A DNA stretch of 64,000 bases from Candidatus Pantoea gossypiicola (GCF_008632075.1 NZ_VWVM01000003.1:248001-312000); one strand, 5' to 3'. Positions 27,051-37,742 are shown, counted from the stretch's first letter. Made by a program: numbers and translations. The notes: a model not told the origin generated them from the sequence alone.

Positions 27051-27941
27051 TTAACCAGCGTTACGTTTGCTGCCCGGATTGCGGCGTGGCGCACGTGGCG
27101 TGCTGCTCACTTTACTGTGGCGTTTCACCGCACGACGGATCTGGTTTGCTTTGGTGCGCCGACGATCTTTCTCAACGACCAGTTTGGTCACCGTCTCATC
27201 ATCCATCTCCACCAGGTTGCGCAGATAGTTCACCGCCGGCAGATCCAGCTCCGTCCAGCCGCCGCGCGGCAGGCCTTTCGGTAAGGTAATGTCGCCATAG
27301 CGAACGCGCATCAGACGGCTGACCTGTACACCAACCGCCTCCCATAAACGACGCACCTCACGGTTACGTCCTTCCGTCAGAGTGACGTTGTACCACTGGT
27401 TAATGCCTTCTCCGCCACCAAACTTCAGGGTTTTAAACGCAGCCGGACCATCTTCCAGCTGAACGCCCTTGCTCAGCTGACGAATTTTATCGTCGTCTAC
27501 CTGACCAAACACGCGCACCGCATACTCACGTTCCACTTCACGGCTCGGATGCATCAGGCGGTTCGCCAGTTCACCGTCGGTGGTGAAGAGCATCAGACCA
27601 CAGGTATTCACATCCAGACGGCCAACGGCAATCCAGCGTGAACCGCGCAGGCGAGGCAGGCGGTCAAACACCGTCGGGCGGCCTTCAGGATCGCTGCGGG
27701 TACAGAGTTCGCCTTCAGGTTTGTAGTAAGCCAGCACGCGGCAGACTTCGGTTGCTGATTCAGCAATCGATACCAGATGGCCATCAATACGGATTTTCAG
27801 GGATTTACTGCTTTCGACGCGGTCGCCCAGGGTGGCGATCTTGCCGTCAACGCTGACACGGCCGGCAGCAATCATTGATTCGATTTCACGACGCGAGCCA
27901 TGACCGGCACGCGCTAAGACTTTCTGTAACTTTTCGCTCAT
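27051..27941 (-). CDS. rluB: 23S rRNA pseudouridine(2605) synthase
   Basis: Modifies U2605 in the peptidyl-transferase region of 23S rRNA. 296 aa (E. coli 291). N-terminal S4 RNA-binding domain (about 2-48), catalytic domain with Asp110 in [15 protein letters not shown], and a basic, arginine/lysine-rich tail from about 250. Monocistronic; a long AT-rich gap lies upstream. Confidence 0.96.
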   Translation of the reverse strand: MSEKLQKVLARAGHGSRREIESMIAAGRVSVDGKIATLGDRVESSKSLKIRIDGHLVSIAESATEVCRVLAYYKPEGELCTRSDPEGRPTVFDRLPRLRGSRWIAVGRLDVNTCGLMLFTTDGELANRLMHPSREVEREYAVRVFGQVDDDKIRQLSKGVQLEDGPAAFKTLKFGGGEGINQWYNVTLTEGRNREVRRLWEAVGVQVSRLMRVRYGDITLPKGLPRGGWTELDLPAVNYLRNLVEMDDETVTKLVVEKDRRRTKANQIRRAVKRHSKVSSTPRAPRRNPGSKRNAG

Positions 27942-28722
27942 TGAGCTTCCTCTTTGTCGCCTTCCCAGGCGTCATGACTAGGTGATAATCCCTTCTAAAT
28001 CAACAGGTTAACTTAGTAAGTTTGCCCCATTATACAGGCATTTAACGCTGATGTAACGCGCTTTATGAATGGTCGAATAGTAATAAAGAAAGGTTAACCT
28101 CTGATAGTTTGAGATCTGATAATTCTTAATACTGAATAAAATAATACCCGTCCGAATGATAAGAAAATATGTTTAATAAAGCGTATGCTTCGAAAACTTT
28201 ATAGCTGAAGACAATTAAATTTTCTAACCACTCTCTTTTCATCAACGCGATGTTCTGAGGGTAAAAATCTTAACGCAATCTTACACTTCCATCATTTTGA
28301 TCTGCCTTTTTATCCTCCATGAATAATATTAAAGTCAGCATAAAATGCTGGTTAATTGAATTTATCCATTCCGTATGCACTGCAAAAATAAAAATATAAG
28401 ATTATTCTTAATGAAAATTCGTTTAAAACCTTATTTTCCATGACATTTGATTGTCATTAGCTTTAATAAATTGTACGACATTATTAAGCTGATACACTTT
28501 ATCCCAGCAGCATAATAAAAAAGCAAAGCACGCGATAAAGCGTTCTTGCGACATTTAAGCCTTGCTTAATTCATTCGTTAATAAAAATAGTGTTTTTACA
28601 TTAATCCAATAAACCGGCGCATCCGGAGTTGTTGCGTTAATACGGTTCAGTGATGAACCTTGCTTGCATGTCAAAAATCTTCACCAGGGATTTCCCGACA
28701 TGCCTGAATAAAGAAAACCATC
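27942..28722. other. AT-rich 780-bp gap upstream of the protease-like lipoprotein gene
   Basis: No gene longer than about 26 codons is supported, and the short frames seen lack a ribosome binding site. Base composition is far richer in A/T than the flanking genes. In E. coli yciQ occupies part of this interval (between rluB and yciO); it is missing here. The stretch probably holds the rluB promoter at its left end and the promoter of the 28723 gene at its right end; no operator is recognised. Confidence 0.5.
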
Positions 28723-29370
28723 ATGAAAAACCTGTTTCTGTGCCCGGTGCTAGCTGCACTGGTCCTGAGCGGGTGCTCTGTGGGCCATACTGAGTACAGT
28801 CGTACAGCGATGCATCACGTAGATATGAGCGTGACGGGCATTCCGACGATCCTCGGTCTGGGTACACTGGGCACCAGCATTCCTCTGACGCCTGAATACA
28901 GCCTTACAGCTGCGCACGTGGCGAAAACCGCCGTGCAGCGTGTGAAGTCTTATCATCCTTATTGCGACCTTGCGATTATTTATCACAAGAATGATGCCAG
29001 CACGCTGACTAAGTTCCGCAGCAGCGACATCGGCGATCCGGTTAAAATGTATGGCTACAGCTTTATTTCAGCGATGCCGGTTGAATCGTCCGGGGTTAAT
29101 TTAGCCCGCACGGCTATTCGGAATAAATGGAATAAAAGTCCCTGCTTAGCGATGGCCTCGAACGCGGGCGTCGTTCAGGGAATGTCTGGCGGTGGCGTTT
29201 ATAATCGGGATGATACGCTGGGCGGCGTTATTGTTGGCTATTCTGACTCGATTAAGAACGGGCGTAATAACAAAGTGATCCTGAAAGATGTATCACTTTA
29301 TATTCCTTACGGTCAGTTTAAGAACTGGTTAGAGTCGAATCTGGCCCAGACACCGACGCACGGTGTCTGA
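28723..29370 (+). CDS. Putative lipoprotein with trypsin-like peptidase fold
   Basis: 215-aa protein with a lipoprotein signal (MKNLFLCPVLAALVLSGC; Cys18). The remainder has the order of a chymotrypsin-fold protease: LTAAHVAK with His65, YCDLAIIYHK with Asp82, and VVQGMSGGGVYN with Ser155. The Ser motif is GMSGG instead of GDSGG and the His-Asp distance is short (17 residues), so catalysis needs proof. Two further cysteines (81 and 141) could form a disulfide. The codon and base use of the upstream gap, and the lack of a counterpart in E. coli at this place, suggest a gene gained in this lineage. The ATG at 28723 has only a weak purine-rich site (AAAGAAAA). Convergent with yciO. I do not recognise a named family. 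Confidence 0.75.
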   Translation: MKNLFLCPVLAALVLSGCSVGHTEYSRTAMHHVDMSVTGIPTILGLGTLGTSIPLTPEYSLTAAHVAKTAVQRVKSYHPYCDLAIIYHKNDASTLTKFRSSDIGDPVKMYGYSFISAMPVESSGVNLARTAIRNKWNKSPCLAMASNAGVVQGMSGGGVYNRDDTLGGVIVGYSDSIKNGRNNKVILKDVSLYIPYGQFKNWLESNLAQTPTHGV

Positions 29371-29382
29371 AGCCCGACGTAA

Positions 29383-30003
29383 TTACAGGAACGGGCGGGT
29401 ATCGCCCACGCCTTCACGCACAATTTCCGGCGAATCGGTGGTCAGATCGACCACCGTGGTCGGCTGCTGACCCAGCGTACCGCCGTCGATGATCAGATCG
29501 ACCAGCTTACCAATGCTGTGCTGGATCTCTTCCGGGTCTGACTCGGTAAAATCGTTGCCTGGCAGAATCAATGAGGTCGACATCATCGGCTGATTCAGCG
29601 CTTCCAGCAGCGCCAGCGCCACCGGATTGGAGGGCACACGCAGACCAATGGTCTTACGCTTTTCATTCATCAGGCGGCGCGGCACTTCTTTGGTCGCCTT
29701 GAGAATAAAGGTGTAGTTGCCTGGCGTGTTGTTTTTCAGCAGGCGAAAAGCCGAGTTACCGACCTGCGAATAGACCGACAGCTCTGAAAGATCCCGGCAC
29801 ATCAGAGTGAAGTTGTGGTGCCCGTCGAGCTGACGGATACGGCAGATGCGCTCCATCGCGCCCTTCTCCTCCAGCCGACAGCCCAGTGCATAGCCGGAGT
29901 CGGTAGGATAGACAATGACGCTGCCTTTGTTCAGGTACTCGACCGCCTGGTTAATCAGCCGTGGCTGGGGATTGTCCGGATGAATGTGAAACAATTGACT
30001 CAT
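29383..30003 (-). CDS. yciO: YciO, YrdC/Sua5-domain protein
   Basis: 206 aa, the E. coli length. The YrdC fold (dsRNA/tRNA-binding, related to threonylcarbamoyl-AMP synthase TsaC) covers about 14-195: VIVYPTDSGYALGC, HNFTLMCRDLSELSVY, KRKTIGLRVPSNPVA. YciO is a paralogue that does not fully replace TsaC; its cellular job is open. It follows rnm by 12 bp and has GAGGTTTCT before its ATG, so rnm-yciO is likely an operon. Confidence 0.93.
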   Translation of the reverse strand: MSQLFHIHPDNPQPRLINQAVEYLNKGSVIVYPTDSGYALGCRLEEKGAMERICRIRQLDGHHNFTLMCRDLSELSVYSQVGNSAFRLLKNNTPGNYTFILKATKEVPRRLMNEKRKTIGLRVPSNPVALALLEALNQPMMSTSLILPGNDFTESDPEEIQHSIGKLVDLIIDGGTLGQQPTTVVDLTTDSPEIVREGVGDTRPFL

Positions 30004-30015
30004 AGAAACCTCGTG

Positions 30016-30900
30016 TCACCTTTCCGTGATTGTCAGGCCGGGCGCGAGAGCCGGGAAGCGTTCCCAGACCGGCTCAACCGCTGCGGGCAGCCAGAGTTTA
30101 CGGCCCAGTTCAATCCACGGGCAGGGTTGATGAAAATCAGAACCTTGTGATGCGGCCAGTTCATTATCTCTGGCATATTGTGCCAGCGTTGTACGCTCAT
30201 TGGGTGCTTGCTGGCACTGCGCAACTTCCATCGCGTCGCCGCCCGCCTCGCGGAAATGGGCGACCAGCCGTTTGAGCCACTTCGCCGATAACCCATATCG
30301 GCCAGGATGCGCCAGCACAGCACACCCACCAGAATGATGAATTGCATCAATGGCTTGTTTAATTGTACACCATTGTGGCGGCACGTAGCCGGTTTTGCCA
30401 CGCGCCAGATAATTTTTGAATACCTGTACCATGTTGTCGGCTTTGCCCTGCTCAATCAGGAAGCGGGCAAAGTGACCACGGGTAATGATACCGCCATCAG
30501 CCAGACGCATCGCACCTGCCAGCGCATCCGGAATCCGTGCTTTCGCGAGTCGCTCACCAATCTCTTGCGCCCGCGTCCGGCGGCAGTCATGTTGTCCGGC
30601 CAGAAACGTCACCATGGCCGGATGGTGAATATCAATGTCCAGGCCGACGATGTGAATCTCATGGTTCTCCCACAGCGTGGAGATCTCTGCCCCAGCCAGC
30701 ACTTTTATCGGTAAATCGTGGTCGCGTGCCGTCTGCTGCGCTTCTTCCACCCCTGCAACGCTGTCGTGATCGGTGATCGCCAGTACGCCCACGCGCATCT
30801 CAACGGCTCGCTGCACCAGCTCTGCTGGCGTCAGTAAGCCATCGGAGGCGCGCGTGTGGCTGTGTAAATCATAAACCGGGAAACGGGCGATATCGCTCAA
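30016..30900 (-). CDS. rnm: RNase AM, PHP-domain 5'-3' exonuclease
   Basis: PHP-domain phosphoesterase (YciV/TrpH) of 294 aa (E. coli 293), reported to remove 5' extensions from rRNA precursors and to act on 3',5'-bisphosphonucleotides. Metal ligands: DLHSHT at 11-16, ITDHD near 43, GAEISTLWENHEIHIVG, AHPGRYGLSAKWLKRLV and GSDFHQPCPWIELG. I choose the TTG at 30900 as start because GCAGGAG stands just upstream and the protein then begins SDIARFPVYDLHSHT like its relatives; the 16 codons further upstream form a hydrophobic stretch foreign to the family. Confidence 0.9.
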   Translation of the reverse strand: MSDIARFPVYDLHSHTRASDGLLTPAELVQRAVEMRVGVLAITDHDSVAGVEEAQQTARDHDLPIKVLAGAEISTLWENHEIHIVGLDIDIHHPAMVTFLAGQHDCRRTRAQEIGERLAKARIPDALAGAMRLADGGIITRGHFARFLIEQGKADNMVQVFKNYLARGKTGYVPPQWCTIKQAIDAIHHSGGCAVLAHPGRYGLSAKWLKRLVAHFREAGGDAMEVAQCQQAPNERTTLAQYARDNELAASQGSDFHQPCPWIELGRKLWLPAAVEPVWERFPALAPGLTITER

Positions 30901-30966
30901 GAGAACTCCTGCTAAAACTAAACCGGCCAGCATGATAACGATTTTCATGGTCAGTGAAAAAGTGTA

Positions 30967-31003
30967 TTGACATTTACGCCATGAACCCGTTAACTAGTAC
31001 ACA
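30967..31003 (+). promoter_or_regulatory. trp promoter and TrpR operator
   Basis: TTGACA at 30967-30972, exactly 17 bases, then TTAACT at 30990-30995. The -10 lies inside GTTAACTAGTAC, the TrpR operator core (30989-31000), as in E. coli. The right half (AACTAGTACACA) is nearly identical to the E. coli site; the left half (GAACCCG) departs from GAACTAG. Confidence 0.85.
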
Positions 31004-31029
31004 AGTTCACACGTAACGGGTATTTAATC

Positions 31030-31110
31030 ATGGCTGTTGTAATCACGCATTTAAACGGTTGGCGCGATGTTCCCGATAACGGGCGACAGGATCGTGCACA
31101 CGTTGCGTAA
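31030..31110 (+). CDS. trpL: trp operon leader peptide
   Basis: A 26-codon leader beginning MAVVITHLNGWRDV and ending RAHVA. Its single Trp codon is codon 11, followed by Arg 12, the place of the Trp-Trp-Arg of the E. coli leader (14 aa, two Trp codons). The peptide runs on about 12 codons longer than in E. coli because no stop follows the Trp-Arg region. The position, 35 bp after the trp -10 and before a strong attenuator, supports the assignment. How well one Trp codon can drive attenuation is uncertain. Confidence 0.7.
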   Translation: MAVVITHLNGWRDVPDNGRQDRAHVA

Positions 31111-31129
31111 CCGCTGTGCTAATACCTGA

Positions 31130-31156
31130 GCCCGCCACCGAGCGGGCTTTTTTTTG
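31130..31156 (+). terminator. trp attenuator
   Basis: GAGCCCGC, CACCGA, GCGGGC followed by eight T just before trpE. It resembles the E. coli trp attenuator (AGCCCGCC...GAGCGGGCTTTTTTTT). A GGGC segment in the leader (about 31079-31085) could pair with GCCC of the stem to form an antiterminator. Confidence 0.88.
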
Positions 31157-31178
31157 AGCGAAATTCAGAGAAATCATC

Positions 31179-32744
31179 ATGCCAAATGCGAAACCTACAG
31201 TGAAGTTGATTACCGGCACCGCGCCTTACCGCGAAGATCCGGCCGCAGTGTTTCACCAGCTGTGCGGCGCACGTCCGGCAACCCTGCTGCTCGAATCTGC
31301 GGATATTGACAGCAAGCGCAATTTAAAAAGTCTGCTGATTGTCGACAGTGCGCTGCGTATCAGCGCCATGGGTAACACGGTTACCGTTCAGGCGCTGTCA
31401 GAAAATGGCCGTGCCGTGCTGCCGCTGCTGGATGAGGCCCTGCCTGCTTCCGTCAGCAATCAGGTCCGTCCCGATGGACGTGAGCTGACTTTTCCGCAGA
31501 GCACCGATCCGCATCAGGATGAAGATTCACGTCTCAAAGCACTCTCGGTGTTTGATGCACTGCGACTGATTCCCCAACTGGTTAATGCCTCTGCCGACGA
31601 GCGTGAAGCCGTGCTGCTGGGTGGCCTGTTTGCCTATGACCTGGTGGCTGGTTTTGAAACCCTGCCGGAACTGGATAATCAGCAACGCTGTCCTGACTAC
31701 TGTTTTTACCTGGCAGAGACATTACTGGTGATCGATCATCAGACCCGCAGCGCGCGTCTGCAGGCCAGCCTGTTCTGCCCGTCTACCAGCGAGTTCCAGC
31801 GTCTGCAGCGCCGTATTGAGCAACTGCACGGTCAGATGCTGCAGCCAGCACCTGCACTGCCGGTACAAAAGGTTGAACAGATGACGCTGACCACCAGCCA
31901 GAGCGATGAAGAGTATTGTGACGTGGTTCGCACCATGCAACAGGCGATTCGCATCGGTGAAATTTTTCAGGTCGTACCCTCACGCCGCTTCTCGCTGCCG
32001 TGCCCGTCACCGCTGGCCGCCTATGACACGCTGAAAAACAGCAATCCCAGCCCCTATATGTTCTTTATGCAGGATCAGGACTTCTCGCTGTTTGGCGCGT
32101 CGCCAGAGAGTTCACTGAAGTATGACGCCACCTCGCGTCAGATTGAGATCTACCCGATTGCCGGTACCCGCCCGCGCGGCCGCCATGCTGATGGTTCCCT
32201 GGACCGCGACCTTGACAGCCGCATTGAGCTTGAGATGCGCACCGACCATAAAGAGCTGGCTGAACATCTGATGCTGGTCGATCTGGCGCGTAACGATCTG
32301 GCGCGCATCTGCGTGCCAGGCAGCCGTTATGTGGCTGACCTGACCAAAGTTGATCGCTATTCGTTCGTGATGCATCTGGTTTCCCGCGTCGTCGGCACGC
32401 TGCGCGCCGATCTCGACGTGCTGCATGCCTATCGCGCCTGTATGAACATGGGCACGCTGAGCGGTGCGCCAAAAGTTCGCGCTATGCAGCTGATTGCCGG
32501 TGCTGAACGCACCCGTCGCGGCAGCTACGGTGGCGCGGTGGGCTACTTCACCGCGCAGGGTGATCTCGACACCTGCATCGTTATTCGTTCGGCCTATGTC
32601 GAAGATGGCGTCGCTACCGTTCAGGCGGGCGCTGGTGTGGTGCTGGATTCCAATCCGCAGGCTGAAGCGGATGAAAGCCGTAATAAAGCCCGTGCCGTTC
32701 TGCGCGCTATCGCGACTGCCCATCACTGCAAGGAGATCTTCTGA
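31179..32744 (+). CDS. trpE: Anthranilate synthase component I
   Basis: 521-aa large subunit (E. coli 520) that converts chorismate to anthranilate with ammonia supplied by TrpG. The feedback-inhibition motif [17 protein letters not shown] is near residue 37, so Trp inhibition is expected. Chorismate-binding core with [51 protein letters not shown] and [11 protein letters not shown]. Begins after the attenuator; its TGA overlaps trpG's ATG (TGATG). Confidence 0.97.
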   Translation: MPNAKPTVKLITGTAPYREDPAAVFHQLCGARPATLLLESADIDSKRNLKSLLIVDSALRISAMGNTVTVQALSENGRAVLPLLDEALPASVSNQVRPDGRELTFPQSTDPHQDEDSRLKALSVFDALRLIPQLVNASADEREAVLLGGLFAYDLVAGFETLPELDNQQRCPDYCFYLAETLLVIDHQTRSARLQASLFCPSTSEFQRLQRRIEQLHGQMLQPAPALPVQKVEQMTLTTSQSDEEYCDVVRTMQQAIRIGEIFQVVPSRRFSLPCPSPLAAYDTLKNSNPSPYMFFMQDQDFSLFGASPESSLKYDATSRQIEIYPIAGTRPRGRHADGSLDRDLDSRIELEMRTDHKELAEHLMLVDLARNDLARICVPGSRYVADLTKVDRYSFVMHLVSRVVGTLRADLDVLHAYRACMNMGTLSGAPKVRAMQLIAGAERTRRGSYGGAVGYFTAQGDLDTCIVIRSAYVEDGVATVQAGAGVVLDSNPQAEADESRNKARAVLRAIATAHHCKEIF

Positions 32745-33325
32745 TGGCCGATATTCTGCTGCTCGATAACATCGACTCTTTTACCTACAACCTCGTTGAT
32801 CAGCTGCGGGCCTTTGGTCACAACGTGGTGATCTACCGCAATAACCTGCCCGCTGAACTGTTAATTGCTCAGCTGGAACGTATGGAAGATCCGGTGCTGA
32901 TGCTGTCACCGGGTCCCGGCGCACCAAAAGATGCCGGTTGTATGCCGGAGCTGCTGCGGGTGCTGCGCGGACGTCTGCCGATTATCGGCATCTGCCTGGG
33001 TCATCAGGCCATTGTGGAAGCCTATGGTGGCCATGTGGGTCAGGCGGGCGAGATCCTGCACGGCAAAGCCTCTTCTATCGTCCATGACGGCGAGGCGATG
33101 TTTGCCGGCCTGAGTAATCCCCTGCCGGTGGCGCGCTATCACTCGCTGGTGGGCAGCAACACGCCGGATGAGCTGACGGTTAACGCCAGCTTTAACGGGA
33201 TGGTGATGGCGGTTCGTCATGAAACCGATCGCGTCTGCGGGTTTCAGTTCCATCCGGAATCGATTTTGACTTCTCAGGGCGCGCGCCTGCTTGAGCAGAC
33301 GCTGGCCTGGGCGCTGGCGAAGTAA
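32744..33325 (+). CDS. trpG: Anthranilate synthase glutamine amidotransferase subunit
   Basis: Class I glutamine amidotransferase, 193 aa, that delivers ammonia to TrpE. Catalytic Cys84 in [11 protein letters not shown] and His170/Glu172 in QFHPES are all present. It stands as a separate gene, whereas in E. coli it is fused to the phosphoribosyltransferase (TrpGD); separate genes are usual in Serratia, Erwinia and Pantoea. Coupled to trpE by a one-base overlap; trpD starts 14 bp downstream. Confidence 0.96.
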   Translation: MADILLLDNIDSFTYNLVDQLRAFGHNVVIYRNNLPAELLIAQLERMEDPVLMLSPGPGAPKDAGCMPELLRVLRGRLPIIGICLGHQAIVEAYGGHVGQAGEILHGKASSIVHDGEAMFAGLSNPLPVARYHSLVGSNTPDELTVNASFNGMVMAVRHETDRVCGFQFHPESILTSQGARLLEQTLAWALAK

Positions 33326-33339
33326 CAGGGAGAATAACG

Positions 33340-34338
33340 ATGCAACAGACACTGGAAAAACTTTACCAGGCGCAGACGCTGAATCAGGCTGAGAGTCATC
33401 AGCTGTTCAGCGCCATCATTACCGGACAGCTGGAGCCCACGCAGCTCGCCGCTGCACTTGTCGCTATGAAAGTGCGCGGTGAAACCCCGGAAGAGATCGC
33501 CGGGGCCGCGACGGCGCTGCTGGAAGATGCGAAACCCTTTCCCCGCCCGGATTACGCTTTTGCCGACATCGTTGGCACCGGCGGCGATGGCAGTAACAGC
33601 ATTAATATCTCGACGGCCAGCGCCTTCGTTGCTGCCACCTGTGGTCTGAAAGTGGCGAAGCACGGCAACCGCAGCGTCTCCAGTAAATCGGGCTCGTCTG
33701 ACCTGCTGGCCGCTTTTGGTATCAATCTTGATATGCCCACTGACCGGGCGCGTCAGGCGCTGGACGATCTTAACGTCTGCTTCCTGTTTGCGCCGCAGTA
33801 TCACACTGGCTTTCGCCATGCGATGCCAGTGCGCCAGCAGCTGAAGACCCGCACGCTGTTCAACGTGTTAGGCCCATTAATTAATCCGGCGCGCCCGCCA
33901 CTGGCAGTGATTGGCGTCTACAGCCCGGAACTGGTGCTGCCGATTGCGCAGACCCTGAAAGTGCTGGGTTATCAGCGTGCAGCGGTGGTTCACGGTGGCG
34001 GTATGGATGAAGTCGCACTGCACGACGTGACGCACGTGGCTGAGCTGCGTGAAGGCGAAATCACCCGCTATCAGCTCTCGCCCGAAGACTTTGGTTTTGG
34101 CTTCCATCCCAAAGAGGCGCTGGCGGGCGGCACGCCGGAAGAAAATCGTGACATTCTGACGGCTTTACTCCAGGGTAATGGCCAGCAGGCCCATGAGGAA
34201 GCGGTCGCCGTTAACGTGGCGATGCTGCTTAAGGTATTCGGTCAGGAAGATCTGCGTGAAAACGCTCAGCAGGCGCTTAACGCCATTCGCAGCGGGCAGG
34301 CTTATGAACGCGTCGTCGCACTGGCAGCAAGAGGATAA
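33340..34338 (+). CDS. trpD: Anthranilate phosphoribosyltransferase
   Basis: 332-aa enzyme that adds the phosphoribosyl group of PRPP to anthranilate. Motifs: [14 protein letters not shown] (PRPP loop), [15 protein letters not shown] (anthranilate/PRPP contact) and [14 protein letters not shown]. It begins after CAGGGAGAATAACG. Equivalent to the C-terminal two thirds of E. coli TrpGD. Confidence 0.97.
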   Translation: MQQTLEKLYQAQTLNQAESHQLFSAIITGQLEPTQLAAALVAMKVRGETPEEIAGAATALLEDAKPFPRPDYAFADIVGTGGDGSNSINISTASAFVAATCGLKVAKHGNRSVSSKSGSSDLLAAFGINLDMPTDRARQALDDLNVCFLFAPQYHTGFRHAMPVRQQLKTRTLFNVLGPLINPARPPLAVIGVYSPELVLPIAQTLKVLGYQRAAVVHGGGMDEVALHDVTHVAELREGEITRYQLSPEDFGFGFHPKEALAGGTPEENRDILTALLQGNGQQAHEEAVAVNVAMLLKVFGQEDLRENAQQALNAIRSGQAYERVVALAARG

Positions 34339-34340
34339 TC

Positions 34341-35702
34341 ATGAAAGGCACCGTGTTAGAAAAAATTGTTCAGGACAAAGCGATTTGGGTTGAAGCTCGT
34401 CAGCAGCAGCAGCCTCTCTCCACCTTTCAGAACAGCATTGAACCTGCCAGCCGTCATTTCTACGACGCGCTGCAGGGCGCAAGAACCGCGTTTATCCTGG
34501 AGTGTAAAAAGGCGTCCCCCTCAAAAGGCGTAATTCGTGAAGATTTCGATCCAGCCGCCATTGCCGGGATCTACCGCCACTATGCTTCTGCGGTGTCTGT
34601 GCTGACCGATGAGAAATATTTTCAGGGCGACTTCGCCTTTTTGCCCATTGTCAGCGCCGCCATCACTCAGCCAGTGCTGTGCAAAGATTTTATCATCGAC
34701 CCCTATCAGATCTACCTGGCACGTTACTACCAGGCGGATGCCATTTTGCTAATGCTGTCGGTGCTGGATGATGAGCAGTATCGTCAGCTGGCCGCCGTGG
34801 CGCATAGCCTGAAGATGGGCATTCTGACTGAAGTGAGTAATGAAGAGGAACTGGAGCGAGCTATCGCGCTTCAGGCAAAGGTGGTGGGGATTAACAATCG
34901 CGATCTGCGCGATCTCTCTATCGATCTCAACCGCACCCGTCAGCTGGCACCACGCCTGTCACACGGCGTCACCGTGATCAGCGAATCGGGCATAAACAGC
35001 TACGCTGATATTCGTGAGCTGAGCCACTTTGCCAACGGCTTCCTGATTGGCTCTGCCCTGATGGAAGAAGCTGACCTGACCAGTGCGGTGCGTCGGGTTA
35101 CGCTGGGCAGCAATAAAGTGTGTGGCCTGACCCGTGCCGAAGACGCCCGTGCCGCGTATGAAGCCGGTGCAATCTATGGCGGTCTGATCTTCGCGGAAGG
35201 GTCACCACGTCAGATTGATACCGCCACCGCACAACATGTGGTCGCCGCCGCACCGCTGCGTTACGTCGGGGTGTTCCGCAACAACTCCGTCAGTGACGTT
35301 GTCACGCAGGCCAGCGCGCTCTCCTTATCAGCAGTGCAGCTTCATGGCAATGAAACGCCGGAATTTGTGGCAGAACTGCGCGCCGCCCTGCCTGCCACCG
35401 TGCAGATCTGGAAGGCATTGCGCATCGATGGCCAACTCCCGGCACGCGACTGGCCACACGTTGACCGTTATGTGTTTGATAATGGTGATGGCGGAACCGG
35501 AGAGCGTTTCGACTGGTCGCTGTTGCAGGGTCAGACCCTCGACAATGTGCTGCTGGCCGGTGGCCTCGGTGCGGACAACTGTGTTGAAGCCGCGCAGCTC
35601 GGCTGTGCCGGACTTGACTTCAACTCTGGCGTGGAAAGCGCGCCCGGTATCAAAGATGCCCGTAAAATTGCCGCCGTGTTCCAGACACTGCGCGCGTACT
35701 GA
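34341..35702 (+). CDS. trpCF: Bifunctional indole-3-glycerol phosphate synthase / phosphoribosylanthranilate isomerase
   Basis: 453 aa, the length of E. coli TrpC. The N-terminal barrel (about 1-255) is indole-glycerol-phosphate synthase ([50 protein letters not shown]); the C-terminal barrel (about 256-453) is the isomerase ([44 protein letters not shown]). Two steps of the pathway on one chain. Starts two bases after trpD with AGAGGATAATC as binding site. Confidence 0.97.
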   Translation: MKGTVLEKIVQDKAIWVEARQQQQPLSTFQNSIEPASRHFYDALQGARTAFILECKKASPSKGVIREDFDPAAIAGIYRHYASAVSVLTDEKYFQGDFAFLPIVSAAITQPVLCKDFIIDPYQIYLARYYQADAILLMLSVLDDEQYRQLAAVAHSLKMGILTEVSNEEELERAIALQAKVVGINNRDLRDLSIDLNRTRQLAPRLSHGVTVISESGINSYADIRELSHFANGFLIGSALMEEADLTSAVRRVTLGSNKVCGLTRAEDARAAYEAGAIYGGLIFAEGSPRQIDTATAQHVVAAAPLRYVGVFRNNSVSDVVTQASALSLSAVQLHGNETPEFVAELRAALPATVQIWKALRIDGQLPARDWPHVDRYVFDNGDGGTGERFDWSLLQGQTLDNVLLAGGLGADNCVEAAQLGCAGLDFNSGVESAPGIKDARKIAAVFQTLRAY

Positions 35703-35748
35703 TTTGCCTGGCCTGCCCGACGGCGGGCCTGAGAAAGGAAGAGAAAAG

Positions 35749-36939
35749 ATGACGTTACTGAATCCCTACTTTGGCGAATTTGGCGGAATGTATGTTCCGC
35801 AGATCCTGATGCCTGCCCTGCGCCAGCTCGAAGAGGCGTTTGTCGATGCGCAGAAAGATCCTGCCTTCCAGGAAGAGTTTACCGAACTGCTGAAGAACTA
35901 TGCGGGGCGTCCGACCGCGCTGACGCTGTGCAAAAACCTGACCAAAGGCACAAAAACGCGCCTCTACCTTAAGCGTGAAGATCTGCTGCACGGCGGTGCG
36001 CACAAAACTAACCAGGTGCTGGGTCAGGCACTGCTGGCTAAGCGCATGGGTAAAAATGAAATTATCGCCGAGACCGGTGCCGGTCAGCATGGTGTGGCCT
36101 CTGCGCTGGCCTGTGCGCTGCTGGGCATGAAATGCCGTATCTATATGGGTGCGAAAGATGTGGAGCGTCAGTCGCCTAACGTCTTCCGTATGCGACTGAT
36201 GGGTGCAGAAGTGATTCCGGTTCACAGCGGCTCCGCCACGCTGAAAGATGCCTGTAACGAAGCGCTGCGTGACTGGTCCGGCAGCTATGAAACCTCACAC
36301 TACATGCTCGGCACCGCGGCGGGCCCGCACCCCTTCCCGACGATCGTGCGTGAGTTCCAGCGCATGATTGGTGAAGAGACCAAAAAGCAGATTCTGGAAA
36401 GAGAAGGCCGTCTGCCCGATGCGATCCTCGCCTGCGTAGGCGGCGGTTCAAATGCCATCGGGATGTTTGCTGACTTTATCGATGAGACCAGCGTGAAGCT
36501 GATTGGCGTTGAGCCTGCAGGTCACGGCATTGAAACCGGCGAGCATGGCGCACCGCTCAAACATGGTCGCGTCGGCATCTACTTCGGTATGAAATCGCCG
36601 ATGATGCAGACCCACGATGGCCAGATTGAGGAATCTTACTCCATCTCTGCCGGCCTCGACTTCCCATCGGTCGGTCCGCAGCATGCGCATCTGAACAGCA
36701 TTGGTCGCGCAGAATATGTCTCCATTACCGATAACGAAGCGATGGATGCCTTTAAACAGCTCTGCCGGGCGGAAGGGATTATTCCGGCCCTCGAGTCCTC
36801 TCACGCGCTGGCGCACGCCCTGAAGATGATTCACGCTGAGCCGGAAAAAGAGCAGTTGATCGTAGTCAACCTCTCTGGCCGCGGCGACAAAGATATTTTC
36901 ACCGTTCATGACATTCTGACAGCGCAGGGAGAAATCTGA
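35749..36939 (+). CDS. trpB: Tryptophan synthase beta chain
   Basis: PLP enzyme that condenses indole with serine; forms the alpha2beta2 complex with TrpA. 396 aa (E. coli 397). Lys86 of [12 protein letters not shown] is the Schiff-base lysine; [15 protein letters not shown] is the phosphate-binding loop. The ATG at 35749 follows AAGGAAGAGAAAAG. The frame stays open far upstream but that is antisense-free overlap with trpCF and not part of the protein. Stop overlaps trpA's ATG. Confidence 0.97.
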   Translation: MTLLNPYFGEFGGMYVPQILMPALRQLEEAFVDAQKDPAFQEEFTELLKNYAGRPTALTLCKNLTKGTKTRLYLKREDLLHGGAHKTNQVLGQALLAKRMGKNEIIAETGAGQHGVASALACALLGMKCRIYMGAKDVERQSPNVFRMRLMGAEVIPVHSGSATLKDACNEALRDWSGSYETSHYMLGTAAGPHPFPTIVREFQRMIGEETKKQILEREGRLPDAILACVGGGSNAIGMFADFIDETSVKLIGVEPAGHGIETGEHGAPLKHGRVGIYFGMKSPMMQTHDGQIEESYSISAGLDFPSVGPQHAHLNSIGRAEYVSITDNEAMDAFKQLCRAEGIIPALESSHALAHALKMIHAEPEKEQLIVVNLSGRGDKDIFTVHDILTAQGEI

Positions 36940-37742
36940 TGGAACGTTACAATCAACTGTTTACCCGGCTGTCAGCGAATAACGAAGGTGCTTTCGTTCC
37001 TTTCGTTACGCTGGGCGATCCCTCTCCGGAGCTTTCACTGCGCGTGATTGACGCGCTGGTGGACGGTGGCGCGGATGCACTGGAGCTGGGAATTCCCTTC
37101 TCCGATCCCCTGGCGGATGGCCCGACCATCCAGAACGCGACGCTGCGCGCCTTTGCGGCGGGTACCAACACCAGCCAGTGTTTTGAAATGCTGGCGACTA
37201 TCCGCCGTAAATACCCGGATTTGCCGATTGGCTTACTGATGTACGCGAACCTGGTCTTCACTAACGGCGTGGATGAGTTCTATGCCCGTTGCGCAGAAGC
37301 CGGTGTGGATTCGGTGCTGGTCGCGGATGTGCCGGTTGAAGAGTCTGCGCCCTTCCGTCAGGCGGCACTGCGTCATGGCATAGCCCCTATCTTTATCTGT
37401 CCACCTAACGCCAGCGATGAGCTGCTGCGTGAGATCGCATCGCACGGACGGGGTTACACCTATCTGTTGTCACGCGCGGGAGTAACCGGTGCTGAAAACC
37501 GCGCCAGCCTGCCGCTGAAGCATCTGATCGACAAGCTGCGTGAATACCACGCCGCGCCGCCGCTGCAGGGCTTTGGTATTTCAGAACCTGAACAGGTGAA
37601 GGAGGCGATCGCTGCCGGTGCAGCGGGCGCTATCTCCGGCTCTGCGATTGTCAGAATCATTGAAAAACACCATGCAGAGCCTGAAGTGATGCTGAGTGAA
37701 CTCAAGAATTTTGTCAGTCGCCTCAAGGCCGCCAGCCGTTAA
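36939..37742 (+). CDS. trpA: Tryptophan synthase alpha chain
   Basis: 267-aa TIM-barrel subunit that cleaves indole-3-glycerol phosphate to indole, which is channelled to TrpB. Catalytic Glu49 and Asp60 are present in [19 protein letters not shown]. The loop [12 protein letters not shown] and [14 protein letters not shown] bind the substrate phosphate. Last gene of the operon, followed by a strong terminator. Confidence 0.97.
   Translation: MERYNQLFTRLSANNEGAFVPFVTLGDPSPELSLRVIDALVDGGADALELGIPFSDPLADGPTIQNATLRAFAAGTNTSQCFEMLATIRRKYPDLPIGLLMYANLVFTNGVDEFYARCAEAGVDSVLVADVPVEESAPFRQAALRHGIAPIFICPPNASDELLREIASHGRGYTYLLSRAGVTGAENRASLPLKHLIDKLREYHAAPPLQGFGISEPEQVKEAIAAGAAGAISGSAIVRIIEKHHAEPEVMLSELKNFVSRLKAASR

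Noticed and set aside
28319-28399. A 26-codon frame in the AT-rich gap
   Set aside because: No Shine-Dalgarno and composition equal to its non-coding surroundings.
35215-35748. N-terminal extension of TrpB
   Set aside because: The frame happens to be open within trpCF; TrpB homologues begin at the ATG 35749, where a ribosome binding site stands.
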